DNA of 64,000 bases, taken from Zychaea mexicana. Lineage: Eukaryota > Mucoromycota > Mucoromycetes > Mucorales > Lichtheimiaceae. The notes below the pieces were generated by a model. That model saw only the letters and a list, made by a program, of their open reading frames with translations. It was not told the origin of the DNA and ran no database searches. This document shows, in pieces, positions 25,167 to 36,097 of the stretch. The position numbers and the translations under genes were made by a program. Numbering within the stretch: the stretch's first letter is position 1; each line of letters opens with the position of its first letter. The stretch lies in the NCBI RefSeq assembly GCF_025766255.1, contig NW_026516725.1, forward strand, positions 62,001 through 126,000, written 5' to 3'.

Positions 25167-27008
25167 ATGTCAACAGTCAAGATCTACACTGTCGCTCAGC
25201 TACCGTCATTACCACATGAGATTCAGCATAAAGTTTTTGAGCGTTTGTCATTTGATGAATGCAAGAGATGCAGCCAACTGTCAAGAGCATGGCGATCGGC
25301 AGTACTCAATTGGCCAGGAATGTGGAGGTGTCTACAGATGAACAAAAAGTTCAGATACTTTCAAATCCATTGCGACCGTATCGAAAAGTCAGCGTTGAAG
25401 GGTATCGACATAGACACTTATTCTGGTAAAACCATACTTTGGATCAAACTAGTCAGCTTTTTAGCCAAGCAAAATTTCAATGCAATCAACTGGGGTACGT
25501 GAACGTAATGATATGGCTTCTTGGGAGTATATCAGCCTTGATATCAACAGCTTATTCTATATATAATAGCAAGGTTGAAAATCGATTTTCTGTCAAAAGA
25601 CACCGCGCTGATGTTCCTCAACACGTGCGGGAACGCGCTTTCATACTTGCACATTTCCTTGCACTTAGCACGAAAAGTCGACTTTGCGGCGAGTGTCGGC
25701 CCAGACATGTTCGTTCAGAAATGTCCCAACTTGACGAAACTGACATTCATTGGACCCATTGTAAGATGTCTGCCTGCTACCAAGCGTCTGTTACATGATA
25801 CATTTCTGCATCATCTCAACTATTAGTTGTATTTGTAGGCCGATGTAACCGAGTGGAGACCTAGCACTGCGTTGAAGAACATAAAGCACCAGCGTCTTAC
25901 CGATTTGGCGCTCGTTATCTCCAATATTCACGACAATATGGATATCGTGACGTTTCTTAAAGCTGTGCCAAAACTCAAGTACCTGGCCGTATCATATAAC
26001 ATCGCGCACACAACCTCTGATCCATCGTTTCCGATGGAACTACAGCAATATTGTCCAGACCTAGCTACTATCGTCATTTCTGACAGTCATATAAGCCCAT
26101 ATGGTTTTCTAGATACTTACGACGAATATAAACCAAAAGTACGTCATGTAACTAAGCCAGGAGCGGAAGACCTTGTGCTCCATAATTCCGTATTGATGAA
26201 TCAGGAAATGGCCGTCCTGTTTCGATATCTACTTTACAGTGTGCGCAGTAAAATCCGGTTCCTCAACATTTCAGGCTCTGCTCTGTTTGAACCTCGTTTG
26301 CAACAACTTAATCCAGCTGTTCCCCGTCTGATCGAGTACACATTTCCATCATTGACTCGTCTGGACCTTCGTCGTGTAAACACAACAGGCCCCTCGAATG
26401 AATTACGCAACTTGTTCACCCTATTGTCACCAAAGCTGACGTCTCTCTCTTTACGCGATTGTCGCTTTGTCGACGACGACTTTCTTTCGGCACTTGGCGC
26501 TCATGTTACGGGCTTACGCGAGTTCATGATATTTAAATGCAACTCGTTCAATAGCAATGCTTTAGTGCAATTCTTGGAGATGGCGGCAAAACCTGAACGT
26601 AGTTTGCAGAAGGTCGGATTTTGTTCGATCATGGAAGGTCTTGATCGGCACGTTCTCCACACCATCGCAACATTAAATACATGTGTCATTGACGATTTGA
26701 CTATAAAACGTTGCGGGAATCTAACGGTTGAGGACTTTGAAGCGTTTGCTCACGCTATGCATGCTCAAGACAACAACAACAACAACAGTTGTCGGATGAA
26801 GAACATGGATTTGGAAATTCCAATCCGATACCCACAAAGATATTGCAGCAGCGATAAGAGCAAATTGCTTCTTAAATTGTTGGATTCCATGGCGGATACA
26901 TGGAAAGTAGAGTTTTATGATCCGGGCCCTTATGCTTATAAGTATCAAAATCAGCTGCACACACATAGCACCTACAGAAAGCGCGAGCAAGGAGAACTGT
27001 CACAATAA
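25167..27008 (+). CDS. F-box protein with leucine-rich repeats
   Basis: The N-terminus (from 25167, MSTVKIYTVAQ) contains an F-box: LPSLPHEIQHKVFERLSFDE, then CSQLSRAWRSAVLNWPGMWR. Two introns are visible: donor near 25496 with acceptor near 25571, and GTAAGA near 25762 with TTTGTAG near 25839. The last exon (378 codons, stop at 27008) has irregular leucine-rich repeats such as LTRLDLRRVN, LTSLSLRDCRFVDDDFLSALG and IDDLTIKRCGNLTVEDFEAF, typical of FBXL/Amn1-like substrate receptors. Such proteins bind Skp1 in SCF ubiquitin ligases and select substrates through the LRR surface. Mucoromycete genomes hold many of these genes, so orthology cannot be assigned. It sits between two LINE scraps at the edge of the repeat-rich region. 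Confidence 0.85.
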
Positions 27009-27119
27009 AAGGTCCCACAAAAATTTACCCTGCAGGTTGGTCTGCGTTCCATTTATCACATTTGAGGCACAATATTTTGGTAATATAAGGTAATGAGGCA
27101 CATAATGGTGATATACTGG

Positions 27120-27310
27120 TTAATCAGCGCACCATAAAAAGCAACAGGCGCAATGGATCCACCAGTATGGAAAAGGTTTATGGGCCAGCGCTGCGCGCGT
27201 ACAATACCTACGTCCGCCCGATTCTGATATATGACCTAGCCATTACAGCTATGTCATCTAAACAAATGGAGAAACTACACAACGCACAGAAGGGTTGCAA
27301 AAGCGTTGAA
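27120..27310 (+). mobile_element. LINE reverse transcriptase C-terminal fragment
   Basis: The plus frame reads YGPALRAYNTYVRPILIYDL and continues with LAITAMSSKQMEKLHNAQK. This matches the conserved segment after the RT thumb of non-LTR retrotransposons (consensus like Y..YVRP.L.YG......L..LQ). Only about 60 codons are readable before the frame is lost, so this is a 5'-truncated, decayed insertion just downstream of the F-box gene. Confidence 0.65.
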
Positions 27311-30150
27311 CCGCAATACAAGGACACAGTTTCCGACAATTGGTAGGATCGCCGTTGTTAAATCCATGTGTCTTACAGTGTTATTAATGACTAATTCGTA
27401 CTTTATACTGTGTTTGGCCTGCTTGCTAGCGACGCAAGTGTGTCATCACCATTATCGCCACCATCAAACCTGTTTTGATGTTTTACTGTGTATACACTCT
27501 TTAAAAAAGAACTTCGACTCGGTGACTGTTGAGCTTGAATTCTCCAACAGCCAAAATATGTCTCAGAGACAAAAGAAGTCAGATTGGCTCATGAAGAACA
27601 ACGTAACATGTTCTGTCTATGATCTGCGAAAGTTGAAGGGGCTCTTCTTCTTTATTTCATCTTATGGTAACACTTGCAATGCAAAGCATAGACACGTATA
27701 AGAGTAGGCATGTGGTATTTAGCGCTGAACATATTCCATAGGAACTTATCGATTTCACAACGATCAATTGGTATACGATACGTTGCACGTTAATCAGGTT
27801 TCTACTTTTCAAGACATCCAAGAAGAATTAAATAAACCTATGATAGATAACGCTGTCGGAGAGAAGGGTAATTTGAGCAAAGGTCGGTTGGGATGAGTTT
27901 TGTTGCTAAGAAGCTAAACATATCCTATAATTGCTATAGAGTGCCTTTCGTATCCACAATGCATATCATAGTAAAAAGTATATCAGTGATGTTTAAAGTG
28001 TGACTAGTAATATAATGAATTTTCGCGTTCTTCTCTTCATGTAGAAACGATACCAAAGAATATGTATGTGGTCTAAACAAGAAAACGGAAGCAATCGTTT
28101 CTCCTCAAAATGTTGGTCGTAGTTCGTACGTTAAACATCTGATGCAGTCGACCCCTTTTATTTCACACCCGTTAGCGCCCAACCCTCGGTGCTTTCAAAG
28201 GTTATATAGCTATCATTACTCGATACCTTTCAGCCCTTCCTATTTCCACACGAAGTTTGAGGATTTACGCTATGAAAGTATTGGGGGTCTATTGTTAGAA
28301 CACTTTTCAAACTCAAATAGCTACTGTACTTATTATCGATAAACAAAGTCCTGGTAAAAAACAATACACATTTTACTTTTAATGATTATAACTTACAATA
28401 ATACAGCGCTGATGGATATGTTATCAATAATAATTGAGGAACGGTTAGGTAGACCAAAGATTGATCTTTTGAATGAAGAGTCAATTTCCAGGCTCACTGA
28501 CTTGCTCTTTTTCATCTTCATCAGCAATTTCGGGGGTGCAATTGACTCATTTGATGCGTTTGTATCTGTAACGTCTAGATTTTCCGTAAAAGTTGCGTTC
28601 GCTTGTTTCTGCAAGGGCAGGTTGAGCAGCGGCCTCGTAATCAAGTGCGTCTCCAGCAGCCAAGCAGTAATCCGTAAGACGACGTGATTGGAAAGACAAC
28701 CACACGGGAGTGGATGATGATCGCGACACAGTCGATAGGTACGAGGAAGATTGAGCATAGACATCACCAAAGACGAAGGAAACCGGCTACGAGCCAGCTG
28801 GACGATGCTGGAGATGTCAAAGGCCGCATGCAGGGAGCGTGCACAACGCGGCACACAGAAGTTGAATGATGAGCGGGGACAACAGCAGGAAATACAGCAA
28901 GATCACGACTGCGGTGGACATGGTAACGGAGAGAAACTCGTGAACGGGCTTGAGCACAAAAATTTCAATGACACTGTAAACCACAAAATCTGCCGGTTTC
29001 TATGCAGTGTGATGTGTTAAGATACGCTTCAGTCTCGGTGCTGTGTATATTACTTGTAGGCACCGATAGGAAATGGATACAAATATGAGAAGTATGATAT
29101 ATAATATACATTGGCTGCGCTTGCCAAATGTAAAAGCTGGAACTCTGATAGCGAGGATTATGACCATTTATCTATGTACTCTTGCCAACACCTGCGGACG
29201 ATTAACGTTTTCTGCGAGGACCAATAGCGTCCGCTTAGACCATTTGCATTTGTGTGAGGGTTGTATCAACTGATGCGTGTATAGCTACCACCGCCTATTC
29301 AGCCTATCCGGAACGACCGCCTGCGTGTTTCGCCAGTAAATACTGTCCCGTACAGTCAAAAACTATGATCTATTATCTATGCGTTTGTTTTAAAACATAT
29401 CTTTTCATATGTGTCTAATGCGTGGTATTAAATGCGAGATTATATGGAGGAGAAGCGAAAGAATCAAATTTAAACTAATGTTGAATAGTAGGATTTCAAA
29501 GGTAGCAGAATACATACTGTAACACAAATTGCTTGTTCATTCATGATAACGGGTTCTTTGTAGCAGTACATATGTTTGCATCCAAAGCCAGCACAGAAAA
29601 CAGTCCCCATAATAACGACATCCAGTACATCCAAAAGGCCAGGCTATTCGTCGAAAATAAAGAAAAGCCGAAGCGATTCCGTTCATGCACATCAGCCTAC
29701 CGGGACCTGCAGGGGTAAGTTGTACGTAGATCAAATGTACTCAAGTCCATTACTAATACCAATGCAGCATAGTTTGGATGATAGTGGTACCGGCATGACG
29801 ACAACGTTGGCCACATGCGGTGTATTAATTTGTGCCCTACTGGTTGCTGCAGTTGAAGTTGCTATTCGCAAAGTTGGTCTCAGAGCGCATTCCTTGGGTG
29901 TACAGCACCTTTATGAAGGTAGCACTAGAGTGGTCATTCTTCTATATTTCGCAAGTACTTCTTTTGTTCTAGGAGGAAGGTTGCGATGATGGCAAAAAGG
30001 ATTTGGAAAAGACATGTTTATTTTTTATGGTAATATAAGCTTTTAGTAGTAAAATTATATTTAAAGAATCGTGCATTCCTACAAATGTTAGTAAGCTTTT
30101 GTCCGTGGTAACGATAGTCCTCTGATTTTTTTTTGTCTTTCTTTTTTTCT
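27311..30150. other. 2.8-kb gene-poor stretch
   Basis: Several medium ORFs occur (27306-27701 plus, 28854-28393 minus, 29576-29989 plus). The minus segment around 28850-28400 is open in two frames (one reading RRLTDYCLAAGDALDYEAAA). The plus ORF at 29576 contains one hydrophobic segment (LATCGVLICALLVAAVEVAI). None shows a known domain or convincing splice structure. They may be decayed repeat-derived ORFs. Confidence 0.3.
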
Positions 30151-30977
30151 TCAATAATTTTTTTCTCTAACTACATAATATTCTGATTCATGGGATTCGT
30201 CTGTGGCAGTTGATATGGCCTTTTTCGTCTTGATAATGGTCGTCTTCAGTAGCTTGAGGTACATGATATCTTCTGTGTGATTTGCTTGTTGATATCTTCG
30301 GTTATTTTTGAATGTGTTATCATGTCGTGTTATTTTTGCGTTCGAGTATGTATGTCGATCTGTTTTCTTGTTTCTTTTTTTTTTTCGCGCAGTCTTCGCT
30401 AAATGCTCTGTTGTCTTGAGCTCGACGCGAATGATATTGAGGCCGTTGAAGTCGATAATAGACTGTGCTTGTGACTTTGTATCGATGATGATCCTCAGCG
30501 CTGTATTTTGTCTCTAAATCATATCAATAAGCCTTTCACGTTAGTTATCAAAGTCTTATTCCAAAGTAAATCCGTGTGCCTTGTTTGTACTTACTGTTGA
30601 TTAATTTCACTTTATAGTTGCCCAAATCTTGCTTTTCAGTCTGGTAGTAAAATCGACTGCAATTCGATATCGCTTGGTATGTTTTGTATGTGATGCTGTG
30701 TGTCTTGTGTAGACTTCATCTTTTCTTCGCTGATTTCTTTCCAAAAGATTGTCTTGTATAAATCGCTGCTGTTGTTGGATGTGCTAGCTTTTGATGCGAT
30801 GTTGATCGGGTATGTAGTGCCGTTGTAAGCAAACTTGCTTAGGGTGATCAGACAGCCACCGACTTGTTGACATTTTCTTGGTGCCGTATTGTACGAAAGG
30901 CAGTGATGATTTTTTTCTTGACAATTGTTTCTGACTTTTTGTTGCCTTGAATTTCGCTACTTTTGCTTTCCGTCATC
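30151..30977 (-). pseudogene. Decayed or spliced unidentified minus-strand gene
   Basis: Several minus frames look coding but do not join cleanly. A start at 30977 gives MTESKSSEIQGNKKSETIVK. In the next frame, after an A-run, a Cys-containing stretch continues (RKCQQVGGCLITLSKF, then YNGTTYPINIASKASTSNNS). A third frame encodes FYYQTEKQDLGNYKVKLINS near 30640-30590. A 121-codon open frame, 30513-30151, contains LRIIIDTKSQAQSIIDFNGL and a Lys-rich tail. Either unusual introns or two or more frameshifts separate them. I do not recognise the family. The gag of a retroelement is one possibility, given the solo LTR 2 kb away, but no CCHC knuckle is seen. Confidence 0.35.
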
Positions 30978-31032
30978 TTAGACCGCGTGATGCTTGGTGT
31001 TGCTTTTACATTCTCTCTAATCTACTACTAAT

Positions 31033-33760
31033 CTACTTCCTGATTTTCTTTTCTTTTCTTTTTTCTTTTTTTTGTTCGTATTTTGTGGGGCTATCGTTAC
31101 CTGGACCGTAACTTACCAACGCTTTGTCAGAAGAGATTTCCTGGGTAAAAAATGTCGAATTTTGCGTTGCATGAATAGCGGCGTTCACTAACGATATGAT
31201 TGTAGCAAAGTCACAATGAGCAGATAATTTTACAAATGCATGGATAGTCAATTGTTTCTCTTGGTTTTGCTTCTTACCATGATACAGCAATGTATGCTTC
31301 TTCTGTTTCGATTTCCAAGGTAGTGTGACCATGAAATTGTATTGTCTCCATATATACTAATGACTGTCCTTGTAGCTAACGCTTGATTTAGAAGAAATGA
31401 CAGAAAGCTCCCTTGTTTGCTGCGTGCCATCCATTGATTTGTCATGGATACACATGCACGATGCCTTCCTTAAGGTAGTATCATCGAGTAGTCATGTCGC
31501 CCACCGCTTTTACTAAAAGATGAATCGATCTAAATGAGTACGTATAATACATACACCAGTGCTAATCGCCTCATATTCCGCTCCAAACTCATATCATGTA
31601 AATTCAAATTACCTTAAAAGTTCTCTCCTATCAACGGTCAAGCTGCTGCCATAAACAATATGTGTGTGCGAATGTCAATAATGCGCAGTTCTTGAATGCA
31701 TGTCCCGTGCGACAGGAGCCATCGACCGATTCTCTCGTCGAGTAGCATTTATCGGTTGTGCGATCAGTGTCTTCAACGTGAGCTCGCCAGCATGCATTCA
31801 AAAGTCGGATACGGATAGTGCCGCCATTATTGCGTCTACGCAATGCCGTCGGATCCCTCTGGTAATAATGTGCCCCTTGTTGATAGTGACCTTTAGACGC
31901 AGTGTTTGCTTGATGCGTCTTGGACAGGTGTGCTTCTCGTCCCTTCTTTTGTCCCCATTGCTGCTTCACCACTAAAGCAGAAATGAAACCGCCACGATAA
32001 TATGATACTGCTCCATCGAATAGCCGTGTCCCGTGTGCATCGTTGTCCTTGATATTCTTTGCCCGCCCATGTCGATGAGTTTGCTTTGTTGTTTTTCATG
32101 AGCAACTTTCAGATTGTTCGCCATCTTTCCCCCCAAGAAGAAATTGAATGTAAGAATCACATTTTGCCCGACTTGATATCGTTAAGATAGAACTTACTAT
32201 ATGCTTTGCATCCACCTAGCGTCTGAAGTGTTGTCATTAAATATGTCTCCTCGTATCTTGTCGCCAATTCTTCCCGTGGTGCAGCTTGGATCGTGTTGCC
32301 ACCATAACGCACGCTGTTTACCAGGAGCTGTCGATAAAATGATACTTGTTCACATGGGCAGATGCATAGGGTTACGATGTGATATCTCTTGGTCCAGTGT
32401 CAAACAGTCGCATGTGTGGCGCTCCATAGATGCTTTGTTGCCAGTATTGATTGTCAGATGTGTTGCATTGCCACCGGGCTTCATTGCCGCAATAGCCTTC
32501 TGTGCTTGGTTGCTACCACATATATGCTCCAATGATTCCTGGTTGATTTTTCTTTGTCGCCAAGAAAAGAGGAGTTGCCACCTTGTAGATAGATTGTTGT
32601 TGAGGCAGCTTGAATAGTTGCCATGCGTGCTGCTACTGTAACGGTGCATACCGTTACGACGATATCCAACCTGCATGGTTGACGATCGACAACGCATGGT
32701 TCAGACGATAGGATGACTTGCGGTCAACCGCATGGTTGAATATGGAGTAATAGGCGTGGATATTCTAGATAGAAGTTATGATGTAGATCAATACTTAGAC
32801 GATAGCTAGCCCCCTATTACTCGACGTATATATAAAGACGGGATCCTGAGTTATATGGATCCCTATCGTTTTATCCTTTGATATATCCGAGTCTCACCTT
32901 ATTCATTGATCCACACTGTCTACCCATTCACGTTCCCGATTGTAAGTATCTGGGCCGACACTGTTACAGCTACCCAGTTTTTACTGTTTGTCTTTTGCAC
33001 TCAATTGCCACCATAATAGAAGTCGCCAGTCTTTCTGCTTTGGTGCCGTCTGATAGAAATGATGAAGACGCATTCGAATGGCCGTCCATTGCCCGATGTT
33101 GTCCCCATATTGAAAGCTGACAATGCCAATGTCGTCTTTTTGTCGCCATGCTGCTGTCTCCACAAGTCTCCTCGTCGTAAACCGAGATAGATGAGGATTG
33201 TTTTCATCTCCTTGACTTGACGTTGACTGATTTGAATAGTTGTAATGAGTGTTGCCGTCACATTACACCTTGTGATTCTGAACGGATTGAATTGTCGTAT
33301 GCATTGTTGCAGTTTTTGTCGCTGAAGTATCTTGCTCCATGTGGCCATCATAGGTAGCGATGGACACTGTTTGTCGATACGATGTTTGCCGCTGCTCCTT
33401 TTGTTGCCGCTTTCTCTTTGGGGTTTCACCACAAAAGTAGGGATGAATAATGATGATGATGATGATCGTGCCGTTGATGTGAAACCATCCCACATATTTG
33501 CCCGCATGCTTGGTGAATTGATCCGTCTACGGCCACACAGTTTGAAATTTTTGACCGGCTTGAGATTTTTGACCAGCTTGCATATTCCTCGTAAAGATGT
33601 GCCATAAGTGATTTATTGCTGCTGCGCCTGAGTATGACTCGCCCATAAATTATATGTCGCCTTTTCCGCCTGTCACTTTTTCGTCCGCTGAAAACAGTTG
33701 ATGCCAAAGGCTGTCCACCCGACTTGCACTTGATCCGCCTATGCACGTGTTAAATGTATG
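31033..33760 (-). other. Unidentified decayed region with frequent GGCAAC/GGCGAC codon-like words
   Basis: The minus strand here is crowded with fragmentary frames, for example 31332-31033 (Lys-rich C-terminus), 31972-31631, 32697-32350 and 33507-33001. They recur to words like GGCAAC and GGCGAC and to peptides such as QGGNSSFLGDKEK and LTINTGNKASMER. No frame is long and no domain is recognisable. The solo LTR at 32637-32968 sits inside it, and the flanks read on into each other once the LTR is ignored. It is probably the remains of a larger repeated gene or element on the minus strand. Confidence 0.3.
32637..32968. mobile_element. Solo LTR (332 bp) with 5-bp target duplication GCTAC
   Basis: The segment starts TGTAACGG, ends TGTTACA and is flanked on both sides by GCTAC (32632-32636 and 32969-32973). 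TG...CA ends with a 5-bp duplication are the hallmarks of an LTR retrotransposon. A TATA-like run (TATATATAAA, near 32826) lies inside, and the 5' end has a hairpin (GTAACGGT/ACCGTTAC). No internal gag-pol is adjacent, so this is a solo LTR left by recombination. Confidence 0.75.
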
Positions 33761-34010
33761 CAATTTTCCGCTCAGAAGGGGAAGTGTCATATTGGATCAC
33801 TTGAGAACAGATATCCGCACTCGCTTGAAGAGTCCTTGCCACTATAGCATCGCCAGTAGACAATAAACTTGCTCCTTCCACACTGGGAATATTCAATCCG
33901 AGTTAGAACGTCGAATGCAGTTGTTGCCTGGACCAACGGGAAGAAAACCAGAGGATGCCAACGATTGGATAATGCTGATCGATCTTGATAGTCTATCGCC
34001 AAAAGACTAG

Positions 34011-34222
34011 TCAAGCCAAAGACGGGATTCTACCAATCCTCGAATCGACATCAAGTAAAAGAGATTGTTTTTACTCGGCTAGCCTGGAAATCTGACGCCA
34101 CCTGTAGCAGCATAACCATCATGGATCATCTACCAAGACCACACGAGACGATGTGATCAAGCCAAAGACGGGATTCGCACAACACCCCGAATTTTTACTC
34201 GGCTAGCCTGGAAAGCTGACGC
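34011..34222. repeat. Two diverged direct repeat copies
   Basis: The word TCAAGCCAAAGACGGGATTC occurs at 34011 and 34157. A second shared block (TTTTTACTCGGCTAGCCTGG, then AAA and CTGACGC) occurs at about 34069 and 34193. The copies are 34011-34098 and 34157-34222, the second lacking about 20 bp between the two blocks. Confidence 0.8.
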
Positions 34223-35288
34223 TCTCCATCGCGGCGTACCACCCACGCCGCTGGCTGGACACCCCAACCCGCACACCCCAACCCGGATACCCCAGCTTCA
34301 AGGAATTCCGAGGCAAAGGTGAAGGCTGAGGCTGGACTAACATGGCTGTGGCACTGACTACAACCGGTGGAGGATCCAAGGTATGGAAAGGGCGAGGACA
34401 ACTCCGGTTGAGCTTTCGGTGGCAGGGATTGGGTGAGCAATATTGCTCCGGTTGGCCAGGGCTTACGCAGGAACACCATCCACATGAGCTGGAACTGACT
34501 GGGATGACAACGTTAGAAAGGAATAAATTCCTAATACTGGGCCCCTCTTCGCCTTCTCCACACCACATCCGTGTCGAATGCGATACGAAGAAGGGAAGAA
34601 GGAAAGGAAAAAGGATATATCAGTTAGCAAGCCTCTTCTTATTAATATGGCCGTAGGTATTAAAGAAAGCATAGTACGTACCATAATCATACAAGCATGA
34701 CACCTTGGGTTGTCATTTGCTGTCAAGAACCGCCGCTGTACATGTGCCTCGATGGTGGATTCCTGCTGCCTACACAACCAGAGCGTTGCTCACCTCCCCA
34801 CCACCGGCTCAACCATCATCACTGTCCCTATGTGCCCCCCAAACCCCTTCACCCCTGGTAGCTGCAGCCAGTGCCGGCGCCAATGCCAACCCCAACCGCC
34901 TTTACCTCAAGAAACCATCCACTGAGATGCCCGGGCCACACCCCATCGCCTGACGAAGGCGGAGACCGCCAGACACACCCAAAACACGCCACATGCGCTC
35001 TATTTGAAATAAAAACAGTAAACTCATCAGCATCAGTACTGTATGCATCTTGCTCAAGCAGAACTGCTGAGACACTTACCCCGACCAAGCGCACACGTGC
35101 AACCACAAACATCACCTGACGCAGGCGTACACGACAACGCCAAGCACGGCACCAGAGGAAAAGAAAGAAAGCACGGAAAAGAGGAGACAGCGACACAAAC
35201 GGCGGATTCAAAGTGGGCGACACCAGGAAAGGGAAAGGGGAGAGACCAAAGGAACGGAGAGAAACACGCACACAGACAGAACAAATGC
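34223..35288. other. GC-rich stretch with uncertain coding potential
   Basis: Overlapping ORFs on both strands are rich in Pro, Gly and Ser, for example plus 34705-34953 (SPPPAQPSSLSLCAPQTPSP) and minus 34568-34203. A short tandem duplication of CACCCCAACCCG-like units lies near 34257-34290. No domain was recognised, and the strand of any gene is unclear. It lies downstream of the acidic-protein gene and may include its 3' UTR. Confidence 0.3.
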
Positions 35289-36097
35289 CTAAAGAAGGCC
35301 ATCTAAAGAGGACATTGCAATTAGTATCGATCTGGGCAATACAAAAGCACTCGACAGCGAAATCAATAGAAGATGTAGCCACTTACACGCCGACAAGACC
35401 TGCTCCATCTCGGAGACTCGGTCGATGTCAACACAAGCAGCCTGCAGCAGACCAGCAAAGAGCGCCTCATCGTCGCCAGACTCGAGGAGACGCTGCAACT
35501 CCTCATACTCCTCAAACGTGACACCCAAGTTTGCTGCCATCATTGCAGCAAACTCTGCACCGGGGTTAATCTTTAACCATAATTCTTTAAAAGGTTTTAT
35601 TAATTAAGGATATATCCTTGTTTAAACATGTTTAGGAAAAATAAAAAATTAGATTATAATTTTTTTATTTTTTAAACTTTTAACTTTTTTTTTAATTCTT
35701 TAAAAGGTTTAGGTTTTATATAAACCTTTTAAACCTTTAAAAAAGTTATATCCTTTTATAATTGATTTAACACAGGCTAGGAGGTACGACGACGCCCAGT
35801 TCAATAAAAAATCAACGAAGTTAGATTTTTATTAGAACGCTTGACAGTGAAATCCTTAACTAAAATTAATTTACTATTTACAGTAATATTAATTGTTATG
35901 GATTGATACTCACCTTCTTCATCACCTTCTTCTTCTTCGTCGTCGTCGTCGTCTTCTTCGTCACCATCTTCTTCTTCGTCGTCTTCCTCGGTGCACACGT
36001 CGTACTCTTCTTCTCCTTCTTCGACATCTTCTTCCATGCTCTCTGGGCCGCAAACGACAGGAACGTGAGCCATTGGCTCTGGTGCAACGACGGACAT
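35289..36097 (-). CDS. Small acidic protein of unknown function, three exons
   Basis: Exon 1 contains a long Asp/Glu run (from MEEDVEEGEEEYDV) and ends at a GTGAGT donor near 35908. Splicing to an acceptor near 35552 keeps the frame and reads EEEFAAMMAANLGVTFEEYE, followed by LQRLLESGDDEALFAGLLQ. A second intron (GTAAGT near 35383 to TTTAG near 35307) leads to a short last exon ending at the TAG at 35289. The start at 36097 (MSVVAPEPMAHVP) is the first good ATG before the acidic run; longer Ser/Thr/Pro-rich starts at 36337 or 36372 exist in other frames. No known domain. An AT-rich insertion-like segment sits entirely within the first intron. Confidence 0.45.
35563..35775. mobile_element. AT-rich MITE-like segment inside an intron
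   Basis: This about 210-bp block is almost pure A/T between GC-rich flanks. It contains the word AATTCTTTAAAAGGTTT twice (about 35580 and 35695) and partly complementary words at its far end (AAACCTTTTAAACC). Its first about 70 bp are closely similar, in direct orientation, to 42533-42605. It lies wholly within the first intron of the acidic-protein gene. Exact termini and a target duplication could not be fixed. Confidence 0.45.
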
